A stretch of 64,000 nt of DNA from Diogma glabrata (Eukaryota > Arthropoda > Insecta > Diptera > Cylindrotomidae). Made by a program: the position numbers and the translations under genes. The notes beneath the pieces are model-generated. The model was not told the origin of the DNA. It worked only from the letters and a program-made list of their open reading frames with translations, and did no database searches. Numbering within the stretch: the first letter of the stretch is position 1; each line of letters opens with the position of its first letter. Below, in pieces: positions 33,759 to 47,824 of this stretch. The stretch is taken from the NCBI GenBank assembly GCA_963693315.1, contig OY856186.1:71480128-71544127 (forward strand), written 5' to 3'.

Positions 33759-36270
33759 CACTGAGAAAATTAATATGGTTACCCCAAACATATTCTGCTG
33801 GTAACATGTACATGTTTAGAAAATGACAAACATGTAACATGTTTACTTGAACCATTGTTATTGTGTTTACTATAAACATAATATGATCAAATAAAACATA
33901 ATCAGTAACCATACTATTTTGCCGTCAATCATGTTGTTTTAACATAATATGTTTAGTGTTAATATATTATGCTTACCGCAACTATACTTTAGAAACATTA
34001 TAAGGTTCTCTCAAACATATTATTTAAAAAAATTATATTAAGCGCAAGCATATTATATGTGGAATAACTATACTCTTCTTATTTTTATTATTTTAATTTC
34101 TTCTTATTTCTTTCTATTTCTTCTATTTTTAACCGACTTCAAAAAAGAAGGAGGTTCTGTGTTTCATTGTGGGTTTTTTTTTTATGTATGCAATTTCTCA
34201 AAAACGGCTCGTTCGATTTGGATGATTTAAATTGTATTCTATTTGGGTTTATTCCGAGAGGGTCCCATAATTTTTTTATGATGTGAAAAATACCGTTATT
34301 CAGAAAATTGGAAAAAACCATATTTTTTATGCATTTTCGTTGATTTCGTCAAAACATATTATTCTGTTTGGGTGTTGTGGGCAGTATCATATTGCTTTAC
34401 TTGTCGAAGTTATCGTAAAAAATTTTCTATGACGGGAAATATGTATGCCGTTTATGCCAAAAATCACAAAACCATAATTAATAGATTGTCACTGATGAAA
34501 GTTTTTCTGGCATTTGAAGTTATTACTTTATGAACGCTTTCTAGCCGACGTTTGCTTTATGACTACACTAAAAATAAAAAAATAAAAAGCTTTTTAAAAA
34601 AAAAATAGAACCGACTTCAGAAAAAACAAAAGAGGCACAAAAAAGTGAAAAATAACTCAATTGTTGCTTTTAGAAACAAAAATACGTTACATTTTGATTA
34701 ATTTAATTTAATTATACCTTACTTTAGACAAAAAAATTACGCTATTAAACAAAGTTATTATATTAAAATAGTTACTTTTTATTATAATTATTATAGTTGT
34801 TATAATAGTTATTATATTTTAAAAGTTATTTGTAGTACAAAACTGTTCGAAGTCGGTGCCACATTGACGAAAAACCGACTAATATGTCTCGGGCTGGGCA
34901 CCGCTTTCCAACAGTTTTGTACTACAAATAACTTTTAAAATATAATAACTATTATAACAACTATAATAACTATAATAATTTATTTTAATATAGTAACTTT
35001 GTTTAATAGCGTAATTTTTTTGTCTATAGTAAGTATAATTAAATTAAATTAATCAAAATGCAACGTATTTTTGTTTCTAAAAGCAACAATTCAGTTATTT
35101 TTCACTTTTTTGTGCCTCTTTTGTTTTTTCTGAAGTCGGTTCTACTTTTTTTTTTAAAAGTTTATTTATTATTTTAATTTAGTCTTATTATTTTTACACA
35201 AAAGTTAAGAAATGGTTTTTTATTTTATGTAAGTAGATATATTTAAATGCAATAACTTTTTTATTTTTATTAAATTTACTGGCTTAAATTAACATTTCCC
35301 AATAACGATAAAAAATAACACACGAAAAAAAGTACTAAACTCAACGAACGTACGACACTAAATGAACTGAGCAAGTTGTTTAGATCTCTTCTAAACAATT
35401 CCAAACATGTTATGTTTGGCTAAGAGTACATAAACATTTACATGTATACATATACATGTTCGCTTTTCAAACATTATATTTTTGTGTCCATCATATTTAT
35501 GGTCGTAACAAAAATAACATATTTGGAAATCGTATTCAAACATAATATATTTGATTAAGAATACGAAACATAATATGTTTGATTATGAATAGTAAACATA
35601 ATATGTTAGAATTCAAACATAATATGTTAGAATTCAACGTTAAAGTGTTATTTTCTATGTTTTTAAACAAATTCAAAAATGGTATTCAAAACAAATTCTG
35701 AATAATATAATAATAATGGCAAACAAATGCATATATGTCCTTCCATGAAATGTCATTTAATATGTTATCTTTTATACGGTTAGATAATAAATTGATATAA
35801 GTTCAAATAAAAGTTATATTTTTCAATTTTAAATATGTATCTGAAAAAATTAAAAACCCAAAAATTTCATTTATATTTAAATATATTTTATTATTTGCAT
35901 AGCAATCATATTAAACATAATCATGTTTAAATAGAACTTTAAAGACAACATATGTTATTTGGCATCATACTATAGTTAATTTTACTATAGCAAGATAAGG
36001 AATGTTTGTAACAATAATAATTAGTTTTGTTCGAAACCAAATTTGTTTACAATTATATGTTTCTAAGAATCATAATTCTAGTAACCATAATTTAGGTAGA
36101 TTTTTTAAACATGCCATATTTGTGACAAATTTAATATAGTTAAAATAAACATATTATTGTAATATATTTAAACTATTATGTTTAAAAATTAAAATTTAAC
36201 CATATTAAGGTTTACTAAAACATGTATATATTGGTCGCAAACATGTCCAAACATGTTTTTTTTCTCAGTG
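33759..36270. mobile_element. 2.5-kb hAT-like MITE with palindrome-rich interior
   Basis: It starts cactgagaaaa and ends ttttctcagtg. The flanking 8-mers tgtccctg (33751-33758) and tgtccttc (36271-36278) agree at 6 of 8 positions, consistent with an old 8-bp duplication. Outer parts carry many copies of aaacatgt/acatgttt and aaacataatatgttt. A foldback element (34136-35145) is nested inside. There is no protein. Confidence 0.6.
34136..35145. repeat. CCGACTTC foldback element, copy A
   Basis: A leader (34136-34610) beginning aaccgacttcaaaaaagaag, then an almost perfect foldback with arms of about 260 bp (34610-34850 and 34907-35145) around a GC-richer loop (tgccacattgacgaaaaacc). Copy B in reverse orientation is at 52990-53925 and a partial copy C at 61655-62012. 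The cgacttcaaaaaagaagga-type end is a widespread insect repeat motif. Confidence 0.75.
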
Positions 36271-36845
36271 TGTCCTTCTCCTCTCCCCTCCTTTATATCT
36301 TCTTGCTCTTCCTAATTCAAATTTTTATTATTTTTTTTTTAAACCTACCTGAGCGATTTATGTTATCTTCTGTTGATATCTTATCCATTTTTATTTTCGT
36401 TGAATGAGGCCTACTTACTGGTTCCCTTCTGGACTTCCTGCCTTGTCTATTGGCTTAAGCTGAGGCTTGTTGCTTATCATGTTTCCTGTGCAATATTGTG
36501 GGCCATGGTCTTATTGCTGAATTCCACTAAATCTTACTGAATTATGCTACTAAGTTTCTATGTTATAGGTCTCCAGCCTCCATCTAATATTATCGAGCAT
36601 AGAAATTTGCCAGTGGTGAGCTTTATGCTGAGTATTTAATACTAAAGAAATTATACTTAATGGAATATGATTGAATTATATTTTTCTTTATTAGTCTTAG
36701 TTCTCCTGTACATTATTATGGGCTTTCGCCTCATATGTAAAATATTGCAAATAAATAAATTATTCAGTAACACAAAATAGCAAACAAAGTCTTGGTGAAA
36801 CAGTTTTTCCTTACAAGTTGGCTTATATGTATATATATACATATA

Positions 36846-37929
36846 CAGGGTGTCCCATACGAAAGTTGTCCCACCGGTTAAGTGGGGATACCTTGGAGTG
36901 GCGCTAACAACTTTTGTTCAGCATTTCGCGAATAGTTCTTTTGTTTCGCGGAAAATGGTTTGTTTTGTTTTTTTATTCCTTATCAAATTAAAATGCCTCT
37001 AAATTCAATAGCAAAGAGGTCGCGGTTTTTTTTATTTGATTTATAAGATTGTGTTTTAAAACGGGTGAACATTTGACAAAGATTACTTTGATACTCTTGA
37101 CGCTATTCCTTTACAAAGTCAATTTTTAGTTAAAATTTAAAAAAAATAGTACTTTGCTTTCCATTATTTCAAAAACGGTGTTATACGTCATAACTTTTTT
37201 TTTCAATGGAAATGTTCCTTGAAATGTCAACTTGAAAGTAACTTTGGTTAAAACCAAAAATTTCAAGACCATCTTGAGCTAGCTCTTAAAATTAAAACTT
37301 TAAAATTTTATTTTGAGCTTGAATCAATCAATTTTAACTTAAATAACCTCGTAATAAAACACAAAAGAAATTATTAATAAAAACTATTAAGTTATTTTTA
37401 TTTATTAAAGATAATTTTCAATATGTCCACCCTCATTCGCCATACACATTTCCATTCTTCTTTGGAAAACTTGAGAGATATTTCTTGTTTGAGATAACTG
37501 AAGTGGATTATACTGGTTTTAACCAAAGTAACTTTCAAGTTAACATTTCAAGGAACAATTCCATTGAAAAAAAAAATTATGACGTATATCACCGTTTTTG
37601 AAATAATGGAAAGCAAAGTATTATTTTTTTTAAATTTTAACTAAAAATTGACTTTGTAAAGGAATAACGTCAAAAGTATCAAAGTAATCTTTTTTCAAAT
37701 GTTCACACCATTTTAAAACACAAACTTGTAAATAAAAAAAAAGAAATTGCGACCTTCTAGCTTCTTTGCTATTGAATTTAGAGGCATTTTAATTTGATAA
37801 GGAATAAAACAACAAACAAACCGTTTTCCGCGAAACAAAAGAACTATTCGAAAAATGCTTGAACAAAAGTTGTTAGCGCCACTCCAAGGTATCCCCAGTT
37901 AACCGGTGGGACAACTTTCGTGGGACACC

Positions 37930-37932
<3 letters not shown>
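36846..37932. mobile_element. Tc1/mariner-derived long inverted-repeat element
   Basis: Ends are cagggtgtcccatacgaaag and its complement, flanked by TA on both sides (36844-36845; 37933-37934). The arms are about 400-430 bp. In the centre, the minus strand at 37405-37482 still encodes QRRMEMCMANEGGHIENYL then a stop, the C-terminal signature of Tc1/mariner-type transposases. It sits in a TA-rich microsatellite, which offers many TA targets. Confidence 0.75.
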
Positions 37933-38509
<577 letters not shown>

Positions 38510-38576
38510 TGAAGAGATAAATGAATCTGTGTGAAGTATTGTGCAGCAGCATGTTCTAACTAACTTTTTTATTAAA

Positions 38577-39240
38577 TAGGGTGGCAAACGTTGTTTTTTA
38601 AATAAAATGTGTTGTGAAGTAGGAATTACAATATGTGTCATAACAACACGTAAAAACTTTTTAAGACCAATATCCCATAACAATATGCGTTCTAAGGTGT
38701 TGAAAAACGTAATTTTGGTTTGTTTATGTTTATTTTTTTTTACAGAATGGATAAATAACCAATAGAGCCTATTGCATAATAAAATATGATATATGCCAAA
38801 ATTTCATGATAGGGCAAAGAAATTAAAAGAATAAAAAGGCAATTTTTTTAGAAAAATTTGCACGAACAAAACTAGAATTAGGTTGCCAATATTCCAGCAT
38901 ATTGTTTGATCATGTGACCCTTTGTCTTCCTCAATGATTAAAGCCCAGATATTATAGAGTTATTTGAAGATTAGATTCTTCGAGCAAGAAATAGCGTGCT
39001 ATCATCAAACAATATTCCATATCTAATATTGAGGGTATTACCATTTACCGTTGACCGAATATAGTTCATCTGCCAGCACCCCTAAGTTATTACCTTAGCT
39101 AATGCTAACTCACTGCTATTGTCTGTGGTTTGTGATGTCTCTCGTCAACTTCTACGTCAATAGCAGGGACTGTTGTGAGCGGAGTTGTCCCCTCCCGTAT
39201 AGATAAAAAATAAAAAACTTTACAAATCCACAAAAACTGA
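38577..39240 (-). mobile_element. LINE-derived internal-deletion element
   Basis: 38590-38705 matches the LINE 3' end at 555-700 (aataaaatgtgttgtg, acaacacgtaaaaa, gcgttctaaggtgt). It joins without ORFs to 38720-39240, which matches the LINE leader at 3905-4400 (gccagcaccc; agcagggact). It is thus a 5'-plus-3' derivative of the first LINE family, about 650 bp. Confidence 0.6.
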
Positions 39241-40261
39241 TCCCTACACGCGGTCAGTTACAGAATTCGAATAAACTTCTTAAATACTTGTAAACTATAA
39301 AAAAACATAAGCAGTTTTGTTGTAAATAATATGTAATTTTTAAATAAAACAAAAGTAAAGATTAAAATTTATACAGTTAAGTTTTAATTAGCAAATTACA
39401 TAATTAAAACAGATTTTGCTTTATTATTTTTGAAACAGAAAATTAAAATTGTTTTTACAATGCATAGTTTACGACTTGCGTGTAACTGCTCATGCTTAAA
39501 TAAATGTGTTATTGTTAATTACTGTCATATTGACTTAATACATAATTTTGGTATGAATCGAAAAAAAATTTAATATTACTTCAATTTGTTCTAGTTTTCA
39601 CACAATATGATTTTGATAAATCATTATTAATTATAGTTAATAAATGTCAGTCTGAAAAATCAAATGAAGTTATCTGTTATACCCAGCTGACAAATATTCT
39701 ATCTATTAGAGCAGTTCCCCGTCACCGCAACAGTATTTGGTCTAGCATCTGAACTAACCCCCTCTGATTTCGATATAATTTCATACACAGATAGCCAATG
39801 ACAAAATAAAAATACCGTTTCTTTCAAAATATGCAGTTTTGCTTTGGGGATTTTACGGCTTGGCGAAACATGAGTATCTTTAGTTACCGATTGCTTTAGT
39901 CATTTATAGCTCATTTTAAATGTAATTGATATTTGATAGGACTTATAAAAAAATAATTAAAAATTTTTTAACCATTTTTTAATATCTTCAAAGATGTCGC
40001 TGTTAATGGTACCCCCATTTTCACCACATTTTTACAAAAAAAAAAACGTCTCAGTTGATTCTCAATCCAAAATTAAATTTCCGTGCCGGCAATATTTTTC
40101 ATTTTAAAACTAAAATTCATACAAAATTTCTATTTCCATTTTTTTCAAATTTTTTTTTAAACAGTGAACCACCAAAAATTGAGTATTTGAGGGTGGGGAT
40201 GCTCTTTAAATAATTTATCTTTTCATCCATTTATCTACCCGAAATTAATTATAAATGTATA
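39241..40261. other. AT-rich non-genic region
   Basis: No gene or repeat recognised. Confidence 0.4.
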
Positions 40262-41449
40262 TGGGGCATTCCACGTGAAGTGCCCAAAATTTGGGAGTTG
40301 ATAGTACTCCATTAGAAAACGATTTCGTAACTTTTTTAGATTTTTTGGCCAACCCCTTTGCCGTCGGTGACGGTTACAAATTTGAATTTTTTTCGTGAAC
40401 AACAAACGTCTTTATTTTGTAGGCAGTTTAACGCGTACACAAATTTTTTAGAAGTGTTTTAGTTCGTTAGAATTTTTTCCAAAGAATACGATAAGAATAT
40501 TAAAAAAATTTTGAGGGTAGTTTTCTCCCTTATTTTGAGGTTTTAAAGTTTAAAATCATTTTTTCGGATTGTATGACACTTTTTTTTTTAATTTTTTTTT
40601 TCATTTAATTTGAAATATGCACTTTCAAATAATTTTTATCGCGTGATGGAAGTAGTATCGATGTGAGCGCTAGAGGGCGCTGAAAGTTAAAAACCACCCA
40701 AAAACCAGTTTTCACGATATATATTGTGCTGTAAAATGAAAATTGAAATTCAAAGAATGAATTATGAGAGTCATGGTCAATAAATCCAAATTCAGGGTCA
40801 AATTATTAAAATTCAAAATAGCGGCACCAATATGGCGGTTAATATTTTTGAAATTGATGATTTTCGAAAATCGAAAAATGTATTCGTAATCTACGTTTTA
40901 AATCAAAATTGTTATATACAAAATTTTCCTACATGGAGCTATTTCCGAGAAAAAAAATCATAAAGTTTTAGAATTACGTGAAAACCTTGTTTTTTATATT
41001 CAGCGCCCTCTAGCGCTCACATCGATACTACTTCCATCACGCGATAAAAATTATTTGAAAGTGCATATTTCAAACTAAATTAGAGAAAAAAAAATTAAAA
41101 AAAAAAGTGTCATACAATCCGAAAAAATGATTTTAAACTTTAAAACCTCAAAATAAGGGAGAAAACTACCCTCAAAAATTTTTTTAATATCCTTATCGTA
41201 TTCTTTGGAAAAAATTCTAACGAACTAAAATATTTCTAAAAAATTTGTGTACGCGTTAAACTGCCTACAAAATAAAGACGTTTGTCGTTCACGAAAAAAA
41301 TTCGAATTTGTAACCGTCACCGACGGCAAAGGGGTTGGCCAAAAAATCTAAAAAAGTTACGAAATCGTTTTCTAATGGAGTACTATCAATTCCCAAAATT
41401 CGGGCAAAAACAAATTTTTGGTCGTCCCACTTCACGTGGAATGCCTCAT
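40262..41449. mobile_element. Long palindromic element with ggcattccacgtgaagtg ends
   Basis: The two halves are near-complete inverted copies: the left end ggggcattccacgtgaagtg matches the right end cacttcacgtggaatgcc, and inner pairs include ttggccaacccctttgccg and gcgctagagggcgctg. Each arm is over 400 bp around a centre near 40850. No transposase is present. The paired frames at 41282-41471 are mirror artefacts of the arms. Confidence 0.8.
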
Positions 41450-42489
41450 ATACAAATATATTAAAACTCACTCTGAGAAGTAAATATGTAATGTGAAAAA
41501 TGATGTAAAATAAAATGCATGTTATGTAGAATTCATATTCTAATTAAATTTTTATTTTTATTCTAGGGTTTGTAATAAAACACAATATACATTCCTTAAT
41601 AATATAAAAAATTTACATTACGTATTAACAAACATAGTAACTGAATTACAATATATTTTTGTGAGCAATGTTTTTTCACATTTAGGTATGAACGCATGAA
41701 ATGATTGTTGACCTTTTATAGTTACAGTCTCTGGGTATTTCTTTTTCAAACCGAACAGATTTGGACAAAATCTGACCGACACATTTTAGATTTGGCTAAA
41801 ATTTTTTTTACGGTTTCTATACAAAACGATATGCTTGTTTGGGGATGTTTTCTTTTTTTTTTTAAGGGAAAATAAAGCGGATCTAAATTTCGAGAATTTA
41901 GTGATTTTTGGCTTGATGGCTTATTTTCAAAGATTCATAACGTCGGTTCTGGTAAAAATAGACACTTTTTGTCTCTTTTATTTTAAAGTATAGATAGAAT
42001 TTAAAAAAATTGTTATTTATAAAAGTTATTAACAAATTCCTATTGTTATAAACAAAGAAAATGTTAAAATTAATTTGTATTCATTACCTAACAAAAATAA
42101 AGAGTGTTTAGTATGACCATCGTACATATTTTACGTTCAATTTTCAATAAGAAAGATCGAGCGCGAGACAATAAAAAATTTTATAAATTTTTGTCGTCCG
42201 GCGCTGGAAAAATTAACTTAACTTAACTTAACAGAAAAACTCGTTTCTCCATTAATTAAATATACGTTTCTTATTGAATTTTCACGGTGGCTGTAAAATA
42301 ACATTCCATTTTGAATGGATAAGATGTTTTGTCCAAAACACCATGATGGCTGCGTTCATTTTATGAATAAAACTCAATAAATAAAAGCTATTTATCTTGT
42401 ATAGTATAAATGAATTAATTTTTATCTAGGGATACTTGATTTTTATAAAAAATTAACAAAACTTTTGCCAAAAAAAGTAAAAACAGTAT
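41450..42489. other. AT-rich non-genic region
   Basis: Only a short taact repeat (42216-42232) was noticed. Confidence 0.4.
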
Positions 42490-42785
42490 TGTTACGTTTT
42501 TTCCGACTTTAGTTCGAATTGGCCGAATTACTCTCCATTCGATAAACGTATCTCCTTCTGAGTTCGATCACTGATTAGTAAGCAAACACACTAGGTTTTA
42601 TTAAATATTCAACTCCCTAATTGTTCTACAACAACAGGAAAGCCATACAGCAAAAAATATGCCTAACTAGAATATTTTTCCAACAGCTACGAAACTCCCA
42701 ACAGCTCCGAAATTTCCAGTAATACAACGTTCAAAATAATACACAAAATATTTCTTCACAATAACACTTAAAACTTTATTCACAA
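42490..42785 (-). repeat. LTR-like segment, inverted partner of 47825-48112
   Basis: Begins tgttacg and is similar in inverted orientation to 47825-48112 (shared ttcgaattgg, attcgataaacg, atcactgatta, caacaacaggaaa, ataatacacaaaatattt). On the minus strand it has AATAAAG and ends in CGTAACA, as an LTR R-U5 would. Confidence 0.4.
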
Positions 42786-43895
42786 AAACTAATTTAAAAA
42801 TCACTTTTATAATTTTAACTTTACTTTACCGTCGCAGGTTTAAAATAACACTAATCTCAACCATTCGAGGTCACTTTTTAGAAACCTTGAGAAAATATTA
42901 GAATATTCGATTATTTTACGTTATGTTGATTTGATTCATAAAATCATTTATTTTATTTTATGTTGACCTAAGTTCTAAGGAAACAACAACAGTTCTATTC
43001 CTTTCATTAATTTGTTGTTGTGTTTTGTTATGATTTTGCTGTAAGCGTGAAAAACAAGTATTTTAAATAATTTTTTTTATTAGCAATTTCATTTTTTTTT
43101 ATGAAACTATTTAATTAATATTAAATTATTTAATTTAGGCACTGAGTTCGAATTTATACGAAACACGTAAAATGAGAAGTTGAGTTTTTCTCTGAGAAAC
43201 TTTCAACCATATCTTTGAATTGAAAAAATTCCAATTACTTCCTTACTTATATACTTGATTTTAATTATTCTCCTTCTATAAATCCCCAATAAATTTAAAT
43301 TCCCTTAACGTTGTCTAATATAAATACGTATAGGACAACAATTGACCAAGTGTCAGCCATTGATTTCACATTTACTGGCAACAATCAATAATGACTATAC
43401 AATCGTGACTTAGGATGTTAATTAGAATAGGACTTAGGATGTTAATATTAATAGAAACATTTCCCATTCACACAAAGTAATGTCTAGAAATTTGATGCAA
43501 AAATTCTCAAAAATCCCCAATAAAATCTTTTAACTAACTTCTTACAAGTGCATCTAAACTCATTTAAATAAAAAGAATATTATTTTAATAGTTAATCTGG
43601 TACTAGCCTGAACGAAGCTTAATAAAATTGCAGTCTCTGATAATTGCTGCCCGCTTTTCAAGGAAAAATGCACAGCTAACTGTTTATAAAAAATAGAAGC
43701 TCTTAAAAAGAAAAAAAAGCTTTCGATCAGGTACTATAGTTTTTATCTTTTCAAAAAGCTGTATAAATTTTATTCCAATCAATCAAGCGGTTTCTGAATT
43801 ACAGTGGTCACCGACATTGAAAACATAGTATCGAGAAAAACGCATTTAAAGTTTTGCACCAGAGAAATACTAATTATGTATTTAATAACTTACAT
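42786..43895. other. Non-genic region
   Basis: No gene seen. The repeated phrase gacttaggatgttaat occurs twice near 43408 and 43431. Confidence 0.4.
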
Positions 43896-44884
43896 TAAGT
43901 TTACACCATGGTAGTATAATAGAATAATAGCAAATAGATATTCAACTATTACAGTGTAAACGGATAGAATAATACTTTTTTAATTTGTTAGATAGTTATT
44001 TGGTTTTGATCGATAGTATAATAGTATATTCAAAAAAATTGTAACCGTCAAAACGTAAAATGTAAAACACAATTTCATGCGATTGTAAAAAATGTGCAAC
44101 ATCAAAAACACTCAAAATTTAGTTTTAATTTTAAATTACAGTACATTATTTAATTAACATAGGAGCTAAAGTGATACTTTTTGTGTTGAGTCTATAGTTT
44201 GACGGCCGACCGCAGGGAGGCCGCAATTATAGACGAAACACAAAAAGTCACTTTAGCTCCGAATTAAATACACTATTTTTTCGGCAAACGTTTAAATTTT
44301 TTATAAATATGAAATTAATACATCAAACTTTTTATAAATATGAATTTGTATCGTCATAATTACTTCCAAAAAAGAGAAAAAAACATTTAAATTTGTATGA
44401 ATAAAATTTTTTTATCAAAGCAGCCTTTTCAAAATTTCATAATATGAGAATCAACCTATTTTTTGTTGTCATGGTTATACAATATGTTTGAAAAAATAAC
44501 AAACTCACAAATAACAAATGCTACTTTACGGCCTCCGTAATATAAAATAAAAATGGCGTTACTTTTGCTGTCGCTATACGTTACTTTTGCTGTCAGGCTA
44601 AAAAGTAAGACTTTAGCTAACTCCCTAGCGGCACTAAAGTTAAACTTTATAGCCGTTTGTCGAAAAATATGAGTATTATAATTTTTTATTTAAATACTTT
44701 TCGATTGATAAGATTTTATAATCAAATTCGAAATACGGTAGCCGTATTCTATCTGTCAATACTATTCTGAGCGTTTATACCACATGATAGAATAATACTA
44801 TTTTATGGTATAAACACCCAATGTATCGATAGTTTAATAGCAAAAAACTATTATTCTATTAAACTAGCGGTGGTATAAACTTAG
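43896..44884. mobile_element. MITE of about 990 bp with about 37-bp inverted ends
   Basis: The left end (taagtttacaccatgg, then tagaataatag) matches the right end reversed (taagtttataccaccg, then tagaataatag). A strong hairpin (44161-44262) lies inside, with arms around gagctaaagtga and caaaaagtcactttagctc. There is no protein. Confidence 0.6.
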
Positions 44885-45980
44885 TATTAACCGAGTCATT
44901 TATTGTAGATGTATACTTATTATAGATGTATTTATTACTCTATATCCATTAAAATTTTAATAAATCCATAACAATAGGATTGCAGGACCCGAGAGCTACA
45001 TACTCCTAAGGATTAAATATCCCTTCAATTAGTAGTAATTGTAGAATAGAATAGTTCGAAAAGTATTTTTTGGGATTCGCTTAAAATTTTCAGATAATAT
45101 TTTCAAGGCATTATACTTTGAGAAAAATGCAAAAGAAAACAAATAAATTTTTGAAAATTCTGACTGCCCTTACCTCAGTGCATTTGCACTACTCTAAAAT
45201 TCCAAAAATTTAAATAATATTACACAATAACAGATTGCACTAACTTTTATATTACTAAGAGGTTGATCACCCAACACTCCTTATTGAAGTAAAGAAAATT
45301 TGTTAATTTAGAACATAAATTGCGTAACATTTAACAAAAGTCTTGAGTATTTTTTAATTTGTTCAAAATTACGCTTAGATTGAAGAAATTACAAAAAAAA
45401 AAGAATCAAAATTCCATTTCCATTACAAAACTCAATCCAAACGAATTAATGTTTTACTTCAAAGATTGATTTTTATAGATGGAATATTGGCTATAGGAAT
45501 CAACTATTGGCTCCAAACCAGAATGGTTTCAAACCTAACTCATTCTTTGTTTTCGTTTTTGGTTGCAAATAATAATCAAAACCGGATCAAATTTTTCAAG
45601 TCTCTTTCACAAGTTCACAAGGCAACGGTCAATCAAACTTATACTCCGCATATAAAGGATTTTCTAAATACTTAAAAACGATCCTTTACTCATAAACATT
45701 TGCTGTCTGTAGCAAAGAACATTTTTGAAAGTCATGTCATTTGCTTGTCTATTACACAGTGCCAATAGATATAGCACTGTGTAATAAAAAAGCATATTTA
45801 CAAACGTTAAAAACAATGATGATTATATCGTGGACTGCCACGATTCACATCGCAATAATAATTTTTATTTCAGGCTGCTGATTTATAGCAAAAAATTTCA
45901 AACAGTTTGGCGCGCTATACACCTGAGCTAAACTATACGAACTATGCGAACTATGTTTTTAAAAAAATAATGTATATAAC
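44885..45980. other. Non-genic region
   Basis: A small perfect hairpin (attacacagtgc/gcactgtgtaat) lies near 45750-45788. Otherwise no feature. Confidence 0.4.
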
Positions 45981-45983
45981 GTA

Positions 45984-46988
45984 CCCGACAAACATCACGT
46001 GCATGGTGCACGAGTAGGTACACATTTCGTGCACTTTTTATTTTTGACCAATTTTGTACTTTTTTGGAAATATTCTAGTGTTTATTTAAAATTTAGTTGA
46101 AGTAAAAATGTATTTGAGTACTAACGTCATTCAAATTTGTTTTAATTTAACATTTTTAAATCATGTAAACATGTTTACAAAATGTGCATAGAACTTTAAA
46201 CAAAATGTTTTATGCACATTTTGTATACATGTATAGATGTTTACTTTAAACAAATGTTCACCGTGTAATTTTATATTTGGGCATTTGTTTATAAAATTCG
46301 CATGAAATATGTTTACGAAATGACCTATATACATGTAGACGAAATGCGCATATACCTGTGTACGAAATATATAAATTTCAGTTGGTTAAAATTCACTAGA
46401 GTTCTATCCATTTAAGATATACATAGTTTACAAAATTATATGCTTTAGTTATCGCTTCTTGGCTTAAAGACTATGATAACAGCGACTGTGTGGTGACTAC
46501 ACATTGGTTAGTATAAGGTTATGATATTTCTATTAACGAATTTATTAGATATTTTGTAATATGTCATAAACATGTTTCTAAGAAGTATACAGAAAATTTA
46601 TATACCTTTTGTAAACACATCGTACAAGTAAATGCACAAGTGGTGCATTTGTGTCTAAAATTAATCTGAAAATTTCCTGAACAAAATATGATTTTTCTGT
46701 AAATTTGGTGATGCATCAACGGTGATGCCGTCGTCAACATGTGTGTGAAAAATGTATTCATTGCTGCAAACCTGTGAATGAACATATTGTGAACATTTTA
46801 GTGCACATGTGATGCACATGAGTCTGAAATGTCTGTGCGTATATGTGCTAAGGCGTTTTACGACATGTGCATGGTTTGGTGCACATCATGTGCATGACAT
46901 GTGTTATAAACAATTTTGTGCATGGACATATTGTGTCATGCACAATTAGTGCACATTTCATGTATTTTTTCCAAAATTGTTTTACGGG
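45984..46988. mobile_element. CCCG-ended MITE, copy 1
   Basis: Ends are cccgacaaac and gttttacggg (reversed: cccgtaaaac), with gta on both sides (45981-45983; 46989-46991) as a 3-bp duplication. The interior is rich in palindromic gtgcatggtgcac/catgtgcatgacatg words. Copy 2 is at 52663-55330. Confidence 0.7.
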
Positions 46989-47824
46989 GTAATTATAGAA
47001 AAAACCATTACGGAAACAAAACATTTAAAAAATAAAATAAAAACAGAAACATTACATTTTTTTAAAAAAACATTATTCGCATTAAAACATTATTTTTTTA
47101 AAAACATAGTTCGCATAGTTCCCATAATTTACCTCAGGTGTGTAGCGCGCCTAAATATCGATAAATTAGATGGTTGCTGAACAATGTTCCATATCCAACG
47201 GATTGCGACAAATTTTAAAAATGTGCAAATGGCTCGTATTCACCGCAACTTATTTTTAAGGAGGAGAAATTATCCAAAACCAAAACAAATTCGCATGTTC
47301 ACTTCACATAAAATATTAATCCGATTTGTGTTCTCCATTTAAAAGATTTTGTGAAATTTAATAAATGATCTGAATATCCCAGATCATATACAAGCTTATA
47401 TTTGTATTGGAAAAAATATCCAAAACTACATTAAAAAACAAATTAAAGGAATGTGAAATCCCGAATCTAGCGTTCATCAAACAAAGAAAAAATAATTTCA
47501 AACAATCTTATGGCGATTGCGACAATTTTAACCTCAATTTAGCCTCAATTTTTTCTATCCAATATTCCTGTAACAAATCTAAAATCAACTGTATCTAAGA
47601 AAAAGGGTACAACATAAAACCTTGCAAAATAATAAAGTCGGTTTTCTCAGAATTTCTCGAGTTTTCTATGTAAAGAAATTTTGGTTTTTCTAGTAATATT
47701 CGAAAAATTAAGCAGAATTGTTTTAATAGAATTCCTTTTGCAGACAGAGATATAGTTCAAATTCGACTTCGATGTGTAAACAGTTAAAATTAAATTGTGT
47801 TAATTGAACTTTAGTCGTAAATAA
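46989..47824. other. Non-genic region
   Basis: AT-rich; no supported gene or repeat. Confidence 0.4.

Larger units (their letters stand above)
31700..36765 (+). mobile_element. Second APE-type LINE, 5'-truncated and split by a MITE
   Basis: A plus-strand LINE: the endonuclease end and RT lie at 31718-33619, then a 3' UTR interrupted by the MITE at 33759-36270. The UTR resumes at 36279 and ends with tatgggctttcgcctcatatg and an ataaataaat tail near 36750, a typical LINE 3' end. Confidence 0.75.

Noticed and set aside
41282..41471. Two 60-residue frames on opposite strands
   Set aside because: They lie in one arm of a long palindrome and mirror each other; no domain is recognisable.
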